Source: an uncultured Prochlorococcus sp.
Lineage (GTDB): Bacteria > Cyanobacteriota > Cyanobacteriia > PCC-6307 > Cyanobiaceae
Direction of reading: 5' to 3'
Assembly (NCBI GenBank): GCA_902535185.1
Contig: CACAST010000002.1
Span: 1-57,068 of the forward strand
DNA: 57,068 nucleotides
A program made the position numbers and the translations under genes. Of the stretch, positions 1-8,503 are shown piece by piece. The number at the start of each line of letters is the position of its first letter. Positions within the stretch are counted from its first letter, which is position 1. Under the pieces are notes generated by a model. That model saw nothing but the letters and a program-made list of their open reading frames with translations, was not told the origin of the DNA and did no database searches.

Positions 1-716
1 TATCTTTCTGAGGTAACAAAAAATTTTACATTTTCGAAAGAAATACCCTCATAGCGGTCAGTTTTTGGAATAGCAAAAGATTCATTAAATTTTTTTATTA
101 ATACTACCGATGGATCAATAATCTTTATATTTGAACCTAATTTTTTTCTTAAAAAGTCATAAATTAAAGGATAGTGGCTACATCCAAGTATTAATTCTTC
201 AATATTACTTTTTATTAGTGGTCTTAAGTATAAGTGTGAAAGACTATTTAACTTATCAATATTTAATTTTTCTTTTTCAATTTCTGATACAAATTCTGGA
301 CATTCTTGCTGAAATATTATCTTATTCTCTTTTTTAGCATTTATAGCTTTCTCGTAATACATTGATCGAACAGTTGTTTCTGTTGCTAAGACTCCAATTA
401 TTTGTTTATCAACTATTTCCGATACTGAGTTTATAAGGTCAAAACAAGGAACCTTTAAATTATTTTCTAGAATATCAAGGGCACACGCATTTGTAGTGTT
501 ACAAGCAACTAAAAGTGCATCCAAATTCTTATCAAGAAAAAAAGTACAAATCTCCTTCGCAATTAATCTTATCTCTTTAAAATTTTTGTTCCCATAGGGT
601 ATTCTTTTTGTATCTGCCAAATAAAAAACTTCTACATCTTTACGTGTTTTTAGTAAAGAATTAAGGATAGTAAAACCACCTATTCCGCTATCAAATAAAC
701 CTATTTTAAGTTTCAC
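1..716 (-). CDS. murI: Glutamate racemase (3' end cut by window edge)
   Basis: Converts L-glutamate to D-glutamate for peptidoglycan precursors in the cytoplasm. It is missing from the ORF track because it starts with GTG and runs off the left edge; about 238 codons are present. The N-terminus reads KIGLFDSGIGGFT, the usual racemase start. Both catalytic cysteine motifs are visible: VACNTTNA in the first half and LGCSHYP in the second. The family is about 260-270 residues, so roughly 25-30 C-terminal residues lie outside. The GTG start overlaps the TGA stop of amiC by 4 bases (GTGA), so the two are probably translationally coupled and both serve the cell wall. Confidence 0.93.
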   Translation of the reverse strand, partial: MKLKIGLFDSGIGGFTILNSLLKTRKDVEVFYLADTKRIPYGNKNFKEIRLIAKEICTFFLDKNLDALLVACNTTNACALDILENNLKVPCFDLINSVSEIVDKQIIGVLATETTVRSMYYEKAINAKKENKIIFQQECPEFVSEIEKEKLNIDKLNSLSHLYLRPLIKSNIEELILGCSHYPLIYDFLRKKLGSNIKIIDPSVVLIKKFNESFAIPKTDRYEGISFENVKFFVTSER

Positions 717-1798
717 CCTACTTTATCTAGATATTCGAGGATGCCTTTTGCAATTGCATAGGCTAATCTTTTTCGATGCGTTATTTTTTCTAACCTTCTT
801 GCATCTAATCTTCCCGTTAAAAATCCAATTTCCACAAGGACTGCAGGCATCCTAGTATTTTTAATTACATAAAATCGACCTTGTTTAACTCCTCGATCAG
901 GACTCCCAGGTGAAACTATTAAAATTTGTTTTTGAATTCTTTTCGCGAGTGACCTTCCTCTCCACCCTCTGTAATAAAAGGTTTCCAATCCATTTATATC
1001 CCTTCTTTTACCTCTTGAAGCATTTGCATGAATACTTACAAAGATATCTGCATCAGTATTATTAGCAATGGAAACTCTTGGAGGTAAATCCAAATCGACT
1101 TCATTTGTTCTAGTCAACCTTACCTTGACACCTTTTTCAGAAAGTAAATTTTTAACTATTTTTGAAATCTCTAGAACAACATCTGTCTCTCTAATACCAC
1201 CAATGCCTATTGCTCCTGGATCAGGTCCGCCATGCCCTGGATCAATTACAACCTCAAACTTGTTTCGTTTTACTTCTGGTAGTTTCAAGTAACCATAATT
1301 GTTTTTCTTCCTATGAATTAAATTTTTATTTGTTTTGATAAATTCTCTTTTCTTTTCAACTAAACCCTCACCAATCTTTTTAAATGAATATTTTGGGTTA
1401 AAAAGTTTGATTCTCCATTTATTTTGATCTAAGCCAACCATTTGCCAAGTCAAAGGGTTCAAATAAGTTTCTTCTTTAAATTCAATTACTAATCTCGTTT
1501 TACCCTTATTTGGTTTACCTAATCTAATTTCTTTGATTGGGCCATTACCTTTTATTGTTCTGGGATTTTTTAATTCTCCTGGAAAATCTACCCAGAATCT
1601 ATCGCCAGATATTTGGTTAGCCTTCTGAAAGTATACTTTTAAATTTGTATTTGATTTAGTTCTTAATTCTAGAACCCCATCGGTGTTTAGGACCCACGCC
1701 GCCAGAGCACTTGACGATTTAACTGGAAGGATTAAAGAATTTAAAAATAAAAAAACGGATAAATAACGAAAAAGTTTATTATCTAAAAACTTTATCAT
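713..1798 (-). CDS. amiC: N-acetylmuramoyl-L-alanine amidase (Amidase_3)
   Basis: Periplasmic zinc amidase that cleaves the bond between N-acetylmuramic acid and L-alanine in peptidoglycan during cell separation. Residues 1-34 look like a signal peptide (hydrophobic core, then SSALAAW). Residues about 35-135 form a beta-rich AMIN-like region and a basic linker follows. The catalytic domain starts near residue 182 with VVIDPGHGG. Visible zinc ligands are His189, Glu204 (RETD) and His257 (SIHAN); the catalytic Glu is Glu323 (VEIGFLTG). Length 361 fits AMIN plus Amidase_3 proteins of cyanobacteria. Its ATG shares one base with the stop of the nitrilase gene upstream (TAATG), and its stop overlaps the murI start, so the gene sits in a tight operon. 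Confidence 0.92.
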   Translation of the reverse strand: MIKFLDNKLFRYLSVFLFLNSLILPVKSSSALAAWVLNTDGVLELRTKSNTNLKVYFQKANQISGDRFWVDFPGELKNPRTIKGNGPIKEIRLGKPNKGKTRLVIEFKEETYLNPLTWQMVGLDQNKWRIKLFNPKYSFKKIGEGLVEKKREFIKTNKNLIHRKKNNYGYLKLPEVKRNKFEVVIDPGHGGPDPGAIGIGGIRETDVVLEISKIVKNLLSEKGVKVRLTRTNEVDLDLPPRVSIANNTDADIFVSIHANASRGKRRDINGLETFYYRGWRGRSLAKRIQKQILIVSPGSPDRGVKQGRFYVIKNTRMPAVLVEIGFLTGRLDARRLEKITHRKRLAYAIAKGILEYLDKVG

Positions 1799-2625
1799 TA
1801 TTTTGAAAACAATCTATTTTTCCTATGTTTAAGGCTTGGCATCTGCTCCCTAATTTTCTTTACTCTTTCTTTATCAGCAGGAGCTATTGCAGCTCCCTGA
1901 GTTTTTCCGGCATCAGATAAAACTGTACCCCAAGGGTCAATTACCATTGCATGGCCATGACTTTGCCTTCTCCCATAATGAATCCCAGTTTGAGCTGGAG
2001 CGACTACATATGCTGTATTCTCAATTGCTCTTGCTTGTAATAGGATTTGCCAATGATCTTTTCCAGTAAATGCTGTAAAAGCTGCGGGAATCATAATTAG
2101 CTCTGCACCATTCGAAGACAAATATCTATAGAGTTCAGGAAATCTAACGTCATAACAAATTGATAATCCTATTTTGCATAAGCCTGGAACATCTACAACA
2201 GGTGGATACTCTTTCCCAGATAAAATAGTGGATGATTCCTTATATAAATTTCCATCTGGCAAATCAACATCAAACAAATGAATTTTGTCATATTTTGCCA
2301 AAACCTGTCCATCTTTCCCAAATAGTGCTGATCTATTAAAAGTATGACTGTTATCACCCGCAGGGACGGGATACCCCCCTCCTAAAAGAAACACTTGATA
2401 TCTTTGTGACATAGTTTTTAGAAAATTTGCACACTTCTCTGACAATTCAGAAGCTAATCTAAGTTTTTCATCATCTCCTCCTAAAAAAGCAAAATTCTCG
2501 GGCAATCCAATTAACTCAGCACCTCTTCTAGCAGCTAATTCAATCTGTTCTTCTGCTTCAATGAAATTCGCTTCAACATTTGAAGTACTTGTAATTTGCA
2601 ATGCAGCTACCAAAAAATCAGTCAA
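1798..2625 (-). CDS. Carbon-nitrogen hydrolase (Nit1-like amidase)
   Basis: Nitrilase-superfamily amidase of 275 residues. The Glu-Lys-Cys triad is visible: Glu43 in LPENF, Lys114 in KYDKIHLFDV and Cys157 in SICYDVRFPELYR. The YDKIHLFDVD stretch and the overall length match the Nit1/deaminated-glutathione amidase branch, which repairs a by-product of transaminases acting on glutathione; that exact substrate is an inference from family resemblance. No signal peptide, so cytoplasmic. It lies 30 bases downstream of comB and overlaps the amiC start by one base, so it is probably cotranscribed with both. Confidence 0.88.
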   Translation of the reverse strand: MTDFLVAALQITSTSNVEANFIEAEEQIELAARRGAELIGLPENFAFLGGDDEKLRLASELSEKCANFLKTMSQRYQVFLLGGGYPVPAGDNSHTFNRSALFGKDGQVLAKYDKIHLFDVDLPDGNLYKESSTILSGKEYPPVVDVPGLCKIGLSICYDVRFPELYRYLSSNGAELIMIPAAFTAFTGKDHWQILLQARAIENTAYVVAPAQTGIHYGRRQSHGHAMVIDPWGTVLSDAGKTQGAAIAPADKERVKKIREQMPSLKHRKNRLFSK

Positions 2626-2655
2626 GACTTTACTCCTAGTGAACCAATTCGTAAA

Positions 2656-3384
2656 TCATGAGGCACGAATCACACCCCTTTCAACTTGAGCCGGAACAAT
2701 ATCTAAGCAATCAAGTTCAGAACAACATTTTAAATCATCCTCATAATCTCCAAGACTTGTCAATCTTTTGCCATGGGTTGCTGTTTTTAAACATTTCAAA
2801 ATATCGTTTTTCCAAAAATCCCAGAGTGCCAATGCAGCCTGTAATTCGTCGTTCAAAATATTAATTTCAAAATCACAGTTCTGTTTAAAGTATGAGGCCA
2901 AAGCACCTGCAGCCAAGGAATCCTCAAGTGAATATGAACCTTCCCAACCACTTCCTAATATTAAAACATTTTCTCTTTTTAATGAAATGATTTTTTCGGC
3001 AACTGCTTTCCTATTTGGAAGTCCCATAGCAAACAAATGGGTTGCATTTTGAACTTTTTGCAATGATTTAGTCCCATTAGTCGTACTCATAAAAAGTCTT
3101 TTACCATTAACAACTTTTTTTGTAACTGATAAAGGAGAATTTCCTAAATCAAAGCCTTCAATCTTCTTGCCACCTCTCTCGCCGAGCATTAGTCTCTCAT
3201 CTGCTTGCCACTTGATTGCAGACTCTTTTAATAGATCTAAATCTGCAAAGACTTGTATTGAGTCGGCTCCATTATTTAAAGCCCAAGAAATAGTGGTTGT
3301 AGCTCTTAAAACATCAATTACAACTGCAATATCAGGGTTTAATTCCGGAACATCTTTTGCAACGTGATAATAAGTAAGATTGAT
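2656..3384 (-). CDS. comB: 2-phosphosulfolactate phosphatase family (ComB), non-canonical start
   Basis: ComB-family phosphatase; in methanogens it removes phosphate from 2-phosphosulfolactate on the way to coenzyme M, but the role in cyanobacteria is unknown. The ORF track begins at an internal ATG (base 3189, 177 residues), which would delete the conserved N-terminus. Reading upstream in the same frame gives INLTYYHVAKDVPELNP and then VIDVLRATTT, the family signature, so the real protein is about 242 residues. Between the in-frame TAA upstream and base 3189 there is no ATG, GTG or TTG. The best candidate is ATC at 3384 (or the ATC just before it), preceded by AAAAGGA at a workable distance. 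Either an unusual start or a sequence error is implied. Heads the nit-amiC-murI cluster. Confidence 0.82.
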   Translation of the reverse strand: MNLTYYHVAKDVPELNPDIAVVIDVLRATTTISWALNNGADSIQVFADLDLLKESAIKWQADERLMLGERGGKKIEGFDLGNSPLSVTKKVVNGKRLFMSTTNGTKSLQKVQNATHLFAMGLPNRKAVAEKIISLKRENVLILGSGWEGSYSLEDSLAAGALASYFKQNCDFEINILNDELQAALALWDFWKNDILKCLKTATHGKRLTSLGDYEDDLKCCSELDCLDIVPAQVERGVIRAS

Positions 3385-3516
3385 GATTAATTCCTTTTCT
3401 AGATTAATTATAGAAAACAGTTACTTAACTTGATTATTTTTTTTTTAAAAACAAACTTATTGATAAGATAGAAATAATTTGTTTTTCATAAATTTTATCA
3501 AGTATTTAAATTGAAA
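3385..3516. promoter_or_regulatory. Divergent comB/aroA intergenic region
   Basis: About 130 bp between the divergent comB and aroA starts, so it should carry promoters in both directions. It holds a run of ten T followed by four A (from about 3437) and a short palindrome CTTAT-TG-ATAAG at 3456-3467. No clear -35/-10 pair or known operator can be recognised. Both flanking genes have anomalous 5' ends, so the base calls here deserve checking. Confidence 0.35.
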
Positions 3517-4828
3517 ATGAATAATATCCGCACAATAAAAAGGTGGAGTTAATTTAAAAGGAAAAATAAAAGTACCTGGAGATAAATCCATCTCTCATAG
3601 AGCTTTAATATTTGGGAGTATTGCTGAGGGTGAAACGACTATTGAGGGGTTTTTACATTCTGAAGATCCGCTTTCAACTGCTGATTGTCTTAGAAAATTA
3701 GGTGTAGATATACCAGAAATAAAAAAAAATAAGCCTTTTACGATTTCAGGATTGGGTCTTGATGGATTAAAAGAGCCCAAAGAGATTCTAAATTGTGGCA
3801 ATTCGGGAACCACCATGAGATTACTAATGGGGTTACTTGCCGGTCAAGAAGGCAAGAATTTTATTTTAACAGGTGACAATTCTCTTAATAAAAGGCCAAT
3901 GGGGAGAGTGGGAAAACCATTATCGTTGATGGGTGGCAAAATTTTTGGTAGAGAAAAAGGAAACAAAGCTCCAATCTCAATTAATGGAAATAAATTAAAA
4001 GGATGCGTTATCGGAACCCCAGTAGCGAGTGCTCAAGTAAAATCCGCAATCTTATTGGCAGGCCTCAAAGCTTCTGGAACCACTTCTGTTATTGAACCAG
4101 CATCTTCAAGAGACCATACTGAAAGAATGTTAAAAGCGTTTGGAGCAGACATCAGTATCAGAGGTGAATTTGGAAGAAATGTAGTTATCAAGTCAGGGGG
4201 GAACTTAATTGGCCAGAAAATATTAATTCCTGGAGACATAAGCTCTGCATCTTTTTGGATGATTGCTGCATCTATTGTTCCAAATTCAGAGGTTTTAATT
4301 CAGAAAGTCGGTTTGAATCCTACTAGAACAGGGATTTTAAATATTATGGATTTAATGGGGTGCAATTATGAGATTTTAGATAAATCGACTATTGCTGGTG
4401 AACCTATTGGATCTATAAAAGTAAAGACTTCAAATAATTTAAGATCATTCACTATTGAAGGAGATATTCTTCCAAAACTCATAGATGAAATTCCTATCCT
4501 TACTGTGGCTGCTTGTTTTTGTAATGGAGTTTCTGAAATTAAGGATGCACAAGAATTAAGAGTAAAGGAGACAGATAGATTAAAAGTCATGGCACGACAG
4601 TTACAAAAATTCGGTGCAGATATAACAGAAAAAGAGGACGGGCTAATTATTAATGGGCAATCAAAATTTCATTCTGCTGAAGTAGACAGTGAGACAGATC
4701 ATCGAGTAGCAATGAGTCTTGCTATTGCTTCACTGCTTGCCAAAGGCACCTCAAAAATCATGAGAGCAGATGCAGCTAGCGTCTCGTATCCCACTTTTTG
4801 GGAAGAGCTTGCCAAACTAACTAACTAG
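3517..4828 (+). CDS. aroA: EPSP synthase, apparent +1 frameshift near 5' end
   Basis: 3-phosphoshikimate 1-carboxyvinyltransferase, the sixth step of the shikimate pathway. The ORF track starts at an internal ATG (3752), but the frame is open further upstream and encodes [21 protein letters not shown], the conserved N-terminal substrate-binding region. No ATG/GTG/TTG exists between the in-frame TAA (3536-3538) and that motif. In another frame an ATG at 3517 gives MNNIRTIK, which is how I remember the Prochlorococcus protein starting, but that frame stops at TAA 3550. Removing one A from the A5 run at 3537-3541 joins the two into a 436-residue protein of normal length. Other hallmarks are intact: [44 protein letters not shown]. 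Treated as a gene with a one-base insertion, either a sequence error or a real lesion. Confidence 0.9.
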
Positions 4829-4840
4829 CCAAATAAGTTC

Positions 4841-5752
4841 TTGTCTGAATTAATAGAAGTTTTAACTAAAGATGGTAGTTACTCATTAAGAAGTTTGTTT
4901 TTTCAAGAGAACTTCCATAGTTTATTGGGCGCATTACAGGAAACAAAGTTGAAATTTACATCTACTTCTAATTTGCAAAGATTTAAGGGTAAATCTCTTA
5001 ATGTTTTGGATATATGTTTTGGTTTAGGATACAATTCAGCTTCTTTATTAGATGAATTAATTAAACAAAAATCGTATTTAAATTTGTATGCGTTGGAGAT
5101 TGATAAAAAGCCACTTGAATATTCTCTTAGAAATGAATCTTTCCTTAAATTATGGGATCCAAAAGTCAAAACAATATTTGAATCAATTTATCGACAAGAT
5201 TACTTTGAGGATCAATTTTTTAAATGCAGTGTTTTGTGGGGTGATGCAAGAGAAAAAATCAAAATTATTCCTTCATCTGTTAAATTCGATCTGATTTATT
5301 TAGATGGTTTTTCTCCTCAAAAATGCCCACAAGTATGGACAATTGAATTTTTATCTAAAGTCACAAAAATTCTTAATTCTGAGGGTTATTTAATAACTTA
5401 TTCTTCATCAGCTGCAGTAAGAAAAACTTTAAGAAATCTTGGATTAGAAATTTTTACTATTAAGCCAAGTATTAAAAACAGAATTTTTTGGAGTCAGGGA
5501 ACTGTTGCAATACCAAAATTTAATAACAAAAAATTAAAACCTAATTTCAATTTTGAAAAGTTATCTTCAATGGAAGAGGAACATCTCTTTACTAAAGCAA
5601 GTATTCCATATAGAGATCAAGATTTAAACTCAAGCAAAGACGATATAATAAAGAGAAGGTTAAATGAGCAATTTTTTTCAAATCTATTATCTACAAATAA
5701 ATGGAGAGAGAAGTGGGGAATGACGAAGTTATCCGTTAAGAGTAAGATTTAA
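4841..5752 (+). CDS. MnmC-like tRNA methyltransferase (DUF752)
   Basis: S-adenosylmethionine-dependent methyltransferase of 303 residues resembling the methyltransferase half of MnmC, which makes 5-methylaminomethyl-2-thiouridine at the tRNA wobble base. The SAM-binding loop is LDICFGLGYNSA near residue 60, and the family signature LIYLDGFSPQKCPQVW lies in the middle. There is no FAD-dependent oxidoreductase half, so it is a stand-alone version. Start is TTG at 4841, 12 bases after the aroA stop. The C-terminal 70 residues are basic and less conserved. Substrate assignment rests on family resemblance only. Confidence 0.83.
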   Translation: MSELIEVLTKDGSYSLRSLFFQENFHSLLGALQETKLKFTSTSNLQRFKGKSLNVLDICFGLGYNSASLLDELIKQKSYLNLYALEIDKKPLEYSLRNESFLKLWDPKVKTIFESIYRQDYFEDQFFKCSVLWGDAREKIKIIPSSVKFDLIYLDGFSPQKCPQVWTIEFLSKVTKILNSEGYLITYSSSAAVRKTLRNLGLEIFTIKPSIKNRIFWSQGTVAIPKFNNKKLKPNFNFEKLSSMEEEHLFTKASIPYRDQDLNSSKDDIIKRRLNEQFFSNLLSTNKWREKWGMTKLSVKSKI

Positions 5753-5771
5753 ATAGGGATTTCAAATAAAC

Positions 5772-7121
5772 ATGTTAAGTGTTGCGATATTAGCGGCAGG
5801 CAAAGGCACTAGGATGGAAAGCTCATTGCCAAAAGTTTTACATAAAATTTCTGGCAAAAGTCTTCTTCAAAGAGTAATTAATTCATGTGTCGAATTAAAA
5901 CCTGATCAAATTTTCGTAATTACTGGACACAAATCAAAAGAAGTACAAAAGTCAATTTCAAACGAAAAAAAAATTCATATAGTTATTCAAGAACCTCAAT
6001 CAGGAACCGGTCATGCTGTCCAGATTCTTTGTAGAGAAGTAAAAAAAAATGAAGGAAAACTTTTAGTCCTTAACGGCGATGTGCCACTTATTAGGCCTAG
6101 TACTCTAAAAAGGCTTTTATATTTACACGATTCAAAAAATGCCGATGTTTCTTTAATTACTACAAAGAAAAGAAATCCTCAAGGATATGGCAGAGTTTTT
6201 TTAAAAGGAGATTTTATAGAGAGAATTGTTGAAGAAAAAGATTGCAATGATCTAGAAAGAGAAAACCCATTAATAAATGCGGGTGTTTACTGTTTTAACT
6301 GGGGTAAATTGTCAGAAATAATTAATACCTTGCAAAGCAATAATAATCAAAAAGAGATTTACTTAACAGATACAATATCCATGCTAAAAAATTCCTTAAG
6401 CCTCGAGATAGAGGATAATGGAGAGCTTCAAGGGATTAATAACAGAATTCAACTTTCAGTATGCGAGGAAAATATGCAGAATTTAATTAAAGAAAAGCAT
6501 ATGCTTAATGGGGTAACTTTTATTAATAAAGCAAGTTGTTCAATTAGTGAAGAAGCTGAAATTGGTAAGGATGTGATTATAGAGGCTAATACACATGTAA
6601 GAGGAAATACAAAGATAAAAAGTCATTGCATTATCGGACCAAATACTTTTATTGAGAATTCTTATGTGGGATTAAATTGTGAAATTTCAAACTCTACTGT
6701 TTATGCTTCTCACATAATGGATCATATAAAAATTGGCCCTTATAGTCATGTAAGACCTAATTCCAAAATATCTTCCTTTAGCAAAATAGGTAATTTTGTT
6801 GAAATTAAAAATAGTCAATTAGAGGAAGAATCTAAAGTAAATCATTTAAGTTATATTGGCGATTCTATTATTGGAAGATCTACAAATATTGGAGCAGGTA
6901 CTATTACTGCAAATTTTGATGGTCAGAAAAAACATCAAACCAAAATTGGTAAGAATTCCAGCATTGGTGCAAATACAGTTTTTGTGGCTCCAATAAATCT
7001 AGGGGAATCAGTTACAACAGGAGCTGGTTCAGTGATCACAAAAGATTCAAAAGATAATTCATTAGCAATCTCAAGAACTAAGCAAGTAAATATAGAAAAT
7101 TGGGAAAGAAAAAAATCTTGA
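5772..7121 (+). CDS. glmU: Bifunctional GlmU (UDP-GlcNAc synthesis)
   Basis: Acetylates glucosamine-1-phosphate and then joins it to UTP, giving UDP-N-acetylglucosamine for peptidoglycan and lipopolysaccharide. The N-terminal nucleotidyltransferase domain has [19 protein letters not shown] (residues 6-24) and GSGTGHAVQ-like QSGTGHAVQ. From about residue 250 the sequence is a left-handed beta-helix of hexapeptide repeats (I/V-G/N-x-x-x-x), including [12 protein letters not shown] and [12 protein letters not shown] in the acetyltransferase site. Length 449 is normal. It ends one base from the convergent murF gene, leaving no room for a separate terminator. Confidence 0.97.
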   Translation: MLSVAILAAGKGTRMESSLPKVLHKISGKSLLQRVINSCVELKPDQIFVITGHKSKEVQKSISNEKKIHIVIQEPQSGTGHAVQILCREVKKNEGKLLVLNGDVPLIRPSTLKRLLYLHDSKNADVSLITTKKRNPQGYGRVFLKGDFIERIVEEKDCNDLERENPLINAGVYCFNWGKLSEIINTLQSNNNQKEIYLTDTISMLKNSLSLEIEDNGELQGINNRIQLSVCEENMQNLIKEKHMLNGVTFINKASCSISEEAEIGKDVIIEANTHVRGNTKIKSHCIIGPNTFIENSYVGLNCEISNSTVYASHIMDHIKIGPYSHVRPNSKISSFSKIGNFVEIKNSQLEEESKVNHLSYIGDSIIGRSTNIGAGTITANFDGQKKHQTKIGKNSSIGANTVFVAPINLGESVTTGAGSVITKDSKDNSLAISRTKQVNIENWERKKS

Positions 7122-7122
7122 T

Positions 7123-8496
7123 CTAATTGATTAATTCAATAATTTTTTCAAGTTGCCAATATCGGCTCCCTTTAATAAGAATAGAATCACCTTTTTTTGT
7201 AGATTTGTTTATCTCTTTAGGTACATCTTTAATATTATTTAAAACTAAAAATTTTTTCTTATCTTTGAGATAATTGGTGTAAATTTTTTCATTTTTTTTA
7301 TCACAAATAAATAAGCACTTTTCTATTTCTGAATTATTTATTAAGTTGAATATTTCTTTATGAAATTTTTCGGATTCTTCTCCCAATTCTTGCATACTTC
7401 CAAATATAAAAAATTTATTTCTCGGTTTTTCAAGGAGGTTTTTAATACATGCTTTTACTGACTCTGGAGAAGCATTATATGATTCATCATATATTGTTGT
7501 TTTTACTGATTTAAGAATTTTATTTCTTCCATCTAAACTTACAAAATCAAATTTATTAAAACTTTCAAAATCAATGCCAAGCTCTTTAGCAACTGCATAA
7601 GCAAATAGGAAATTTGAAGCATTGTGAAATCCCTCAAATGAAATTTCAAAGATATTTTCTTCAATTAAGATTGTTTTATCCGAGGGGTTGTAAAATCCTC
7701 GCAAATTATCATCTTTCTTAAAACTCTCCTTTTGATTTTCTATATTTAAAAGCTCTACTTTTATTACCCTACCTTTCCAGTATTCTCTTAAAATTTCTTC
7801 AAGAAGTAAATCATTTGCTGGTATTATTACAACTCCTTTGGGATTTAAATATTTACTAATTTCACACTTAGCATAAGTAATATTTTTTCTAGAGCCTAAC
7901 AATCCAATATGAGCTGTTCCAATATTAGTAATTACTGCAATATCGGGTTCACTATATTTAGATAAATTTTCGATCTGTCGAAGACCTCTCATTCCCATCT
8001 CAAGGACCAAAACTTTATCTTCTTTATCTGTGGCAAGAATAGTAAGACCAACCCCAATCTCATTATTAAAATTTGCATGGGATAATTTAATTTTTCCAAG
8101 TTTATTTAAAACTTCACCAACCATTTCTTTTGTAGTTGTTTTACCAACTGAACCAGTTATGGCAACCAAAGGGATACTTAATTTTTTTCTTTTGAGCAAG
8201 GTTAATTTTTGAAATGCATTTAAGGTGTCACTAACAACCCAATAAGGAAAATTATCAGGAAGTAATTTCTGCATACCTTCTTTTATAACTACTGATTTAA
8301 TTCCTTTACTTAAAACTTCTTTAAGAAAATTATGTCCGTCAAAATTTTTACCCTTGATAGCTATAAAAAGTTCATTTTTCAAACAAGTTCTACTATCAAT
8401 ACTTATATTCTTAAAATTTAAAGAATCTATTCCCCTCTCGCCCAGATTTTTAATATCACCCAAAACATCTTTTATTTCTAAAAAAGAAAAATCCAT
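7123..8496 (-). CDS. murF: UDP-MurNAc-tripeptide:D-Ala-D-Ala ligase
   Basis: Adds D-alanyl-D-alanine to the UDP-muramyl tripeptide in the last cytoplasmic step of peptidoglycan monomer synthesis. The Mur ligase ATP loop GSVGKTTTKE is at residues 115-124. EMGMRGLRQI and ITNIGTAHIGLLGS mark the central domain, and YDESYNASPESVKACI the C-terminal domain. The N-terminal domain shows IDSRTCLKNELFIAIKG, typical of MurF. 457 residues, normal length. It follows glgA on the same strand with 7 bases between them. Confidence 0.96.
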   Translation of the reverse strand: MDFSFLEIKDVLGDIKNLGERGIDSLNFKNISIDSRTCLKNELFIAIKGKNFDGHNFLKEVLSKGIKSVVIKEGMQKLLPDNFPYWVVSDTLNAFQKLTLLKRKKLSIPLVAITGSVGKTTTKEMVGEVLNKLGKIKLSHANFNNEIGVGLTILATDKEDKVLVLEMGMRGLRQIENLSKYSEPDIAVITNIGTAHIGLLGSRKNITYAKCEISKYLNPKGVVIIPANDLLLEEILREYWKGRVIKVELLNIENQKESFKKDDNLRGFYNPSDKTILIEENIFEISFEGFHNASNFLFAYAVAKELGIDFESFNKFDFVSLDGRNKILKSVKTTIYDESYNASPESVKACIKNLLEKPRNKFFIFGSMQELGEESEKFHKEIFNLINNSEIEKCLFICDKKNEKIYTNYLKDKKKFLVLNNIKDVPKEINKSTKKGDSILIKGSRYWQLEKIIELIN

Positions 8497-8503
8497 TAAG
8501 AAT

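Noticed and set aside
2656-3189. ORF-track comB starting at the internal ATG
   Set aside because: It omits the conserved VIDVLRATTT region, which is open in the same frame upstream.
3535-3545. Programmed -1 slippery heptamer in aroA
   Set aside because: Only five A precede the G, not the six of A-AAA-AAG, and the shift needed is +1, not -1.
3752-4828. ORF-track aroA starting at ATG 3752
   Set aside because: It would remove the catalytic N-terminal [12 protein letters not shown] segment, which is encoded in the same frame upstream.
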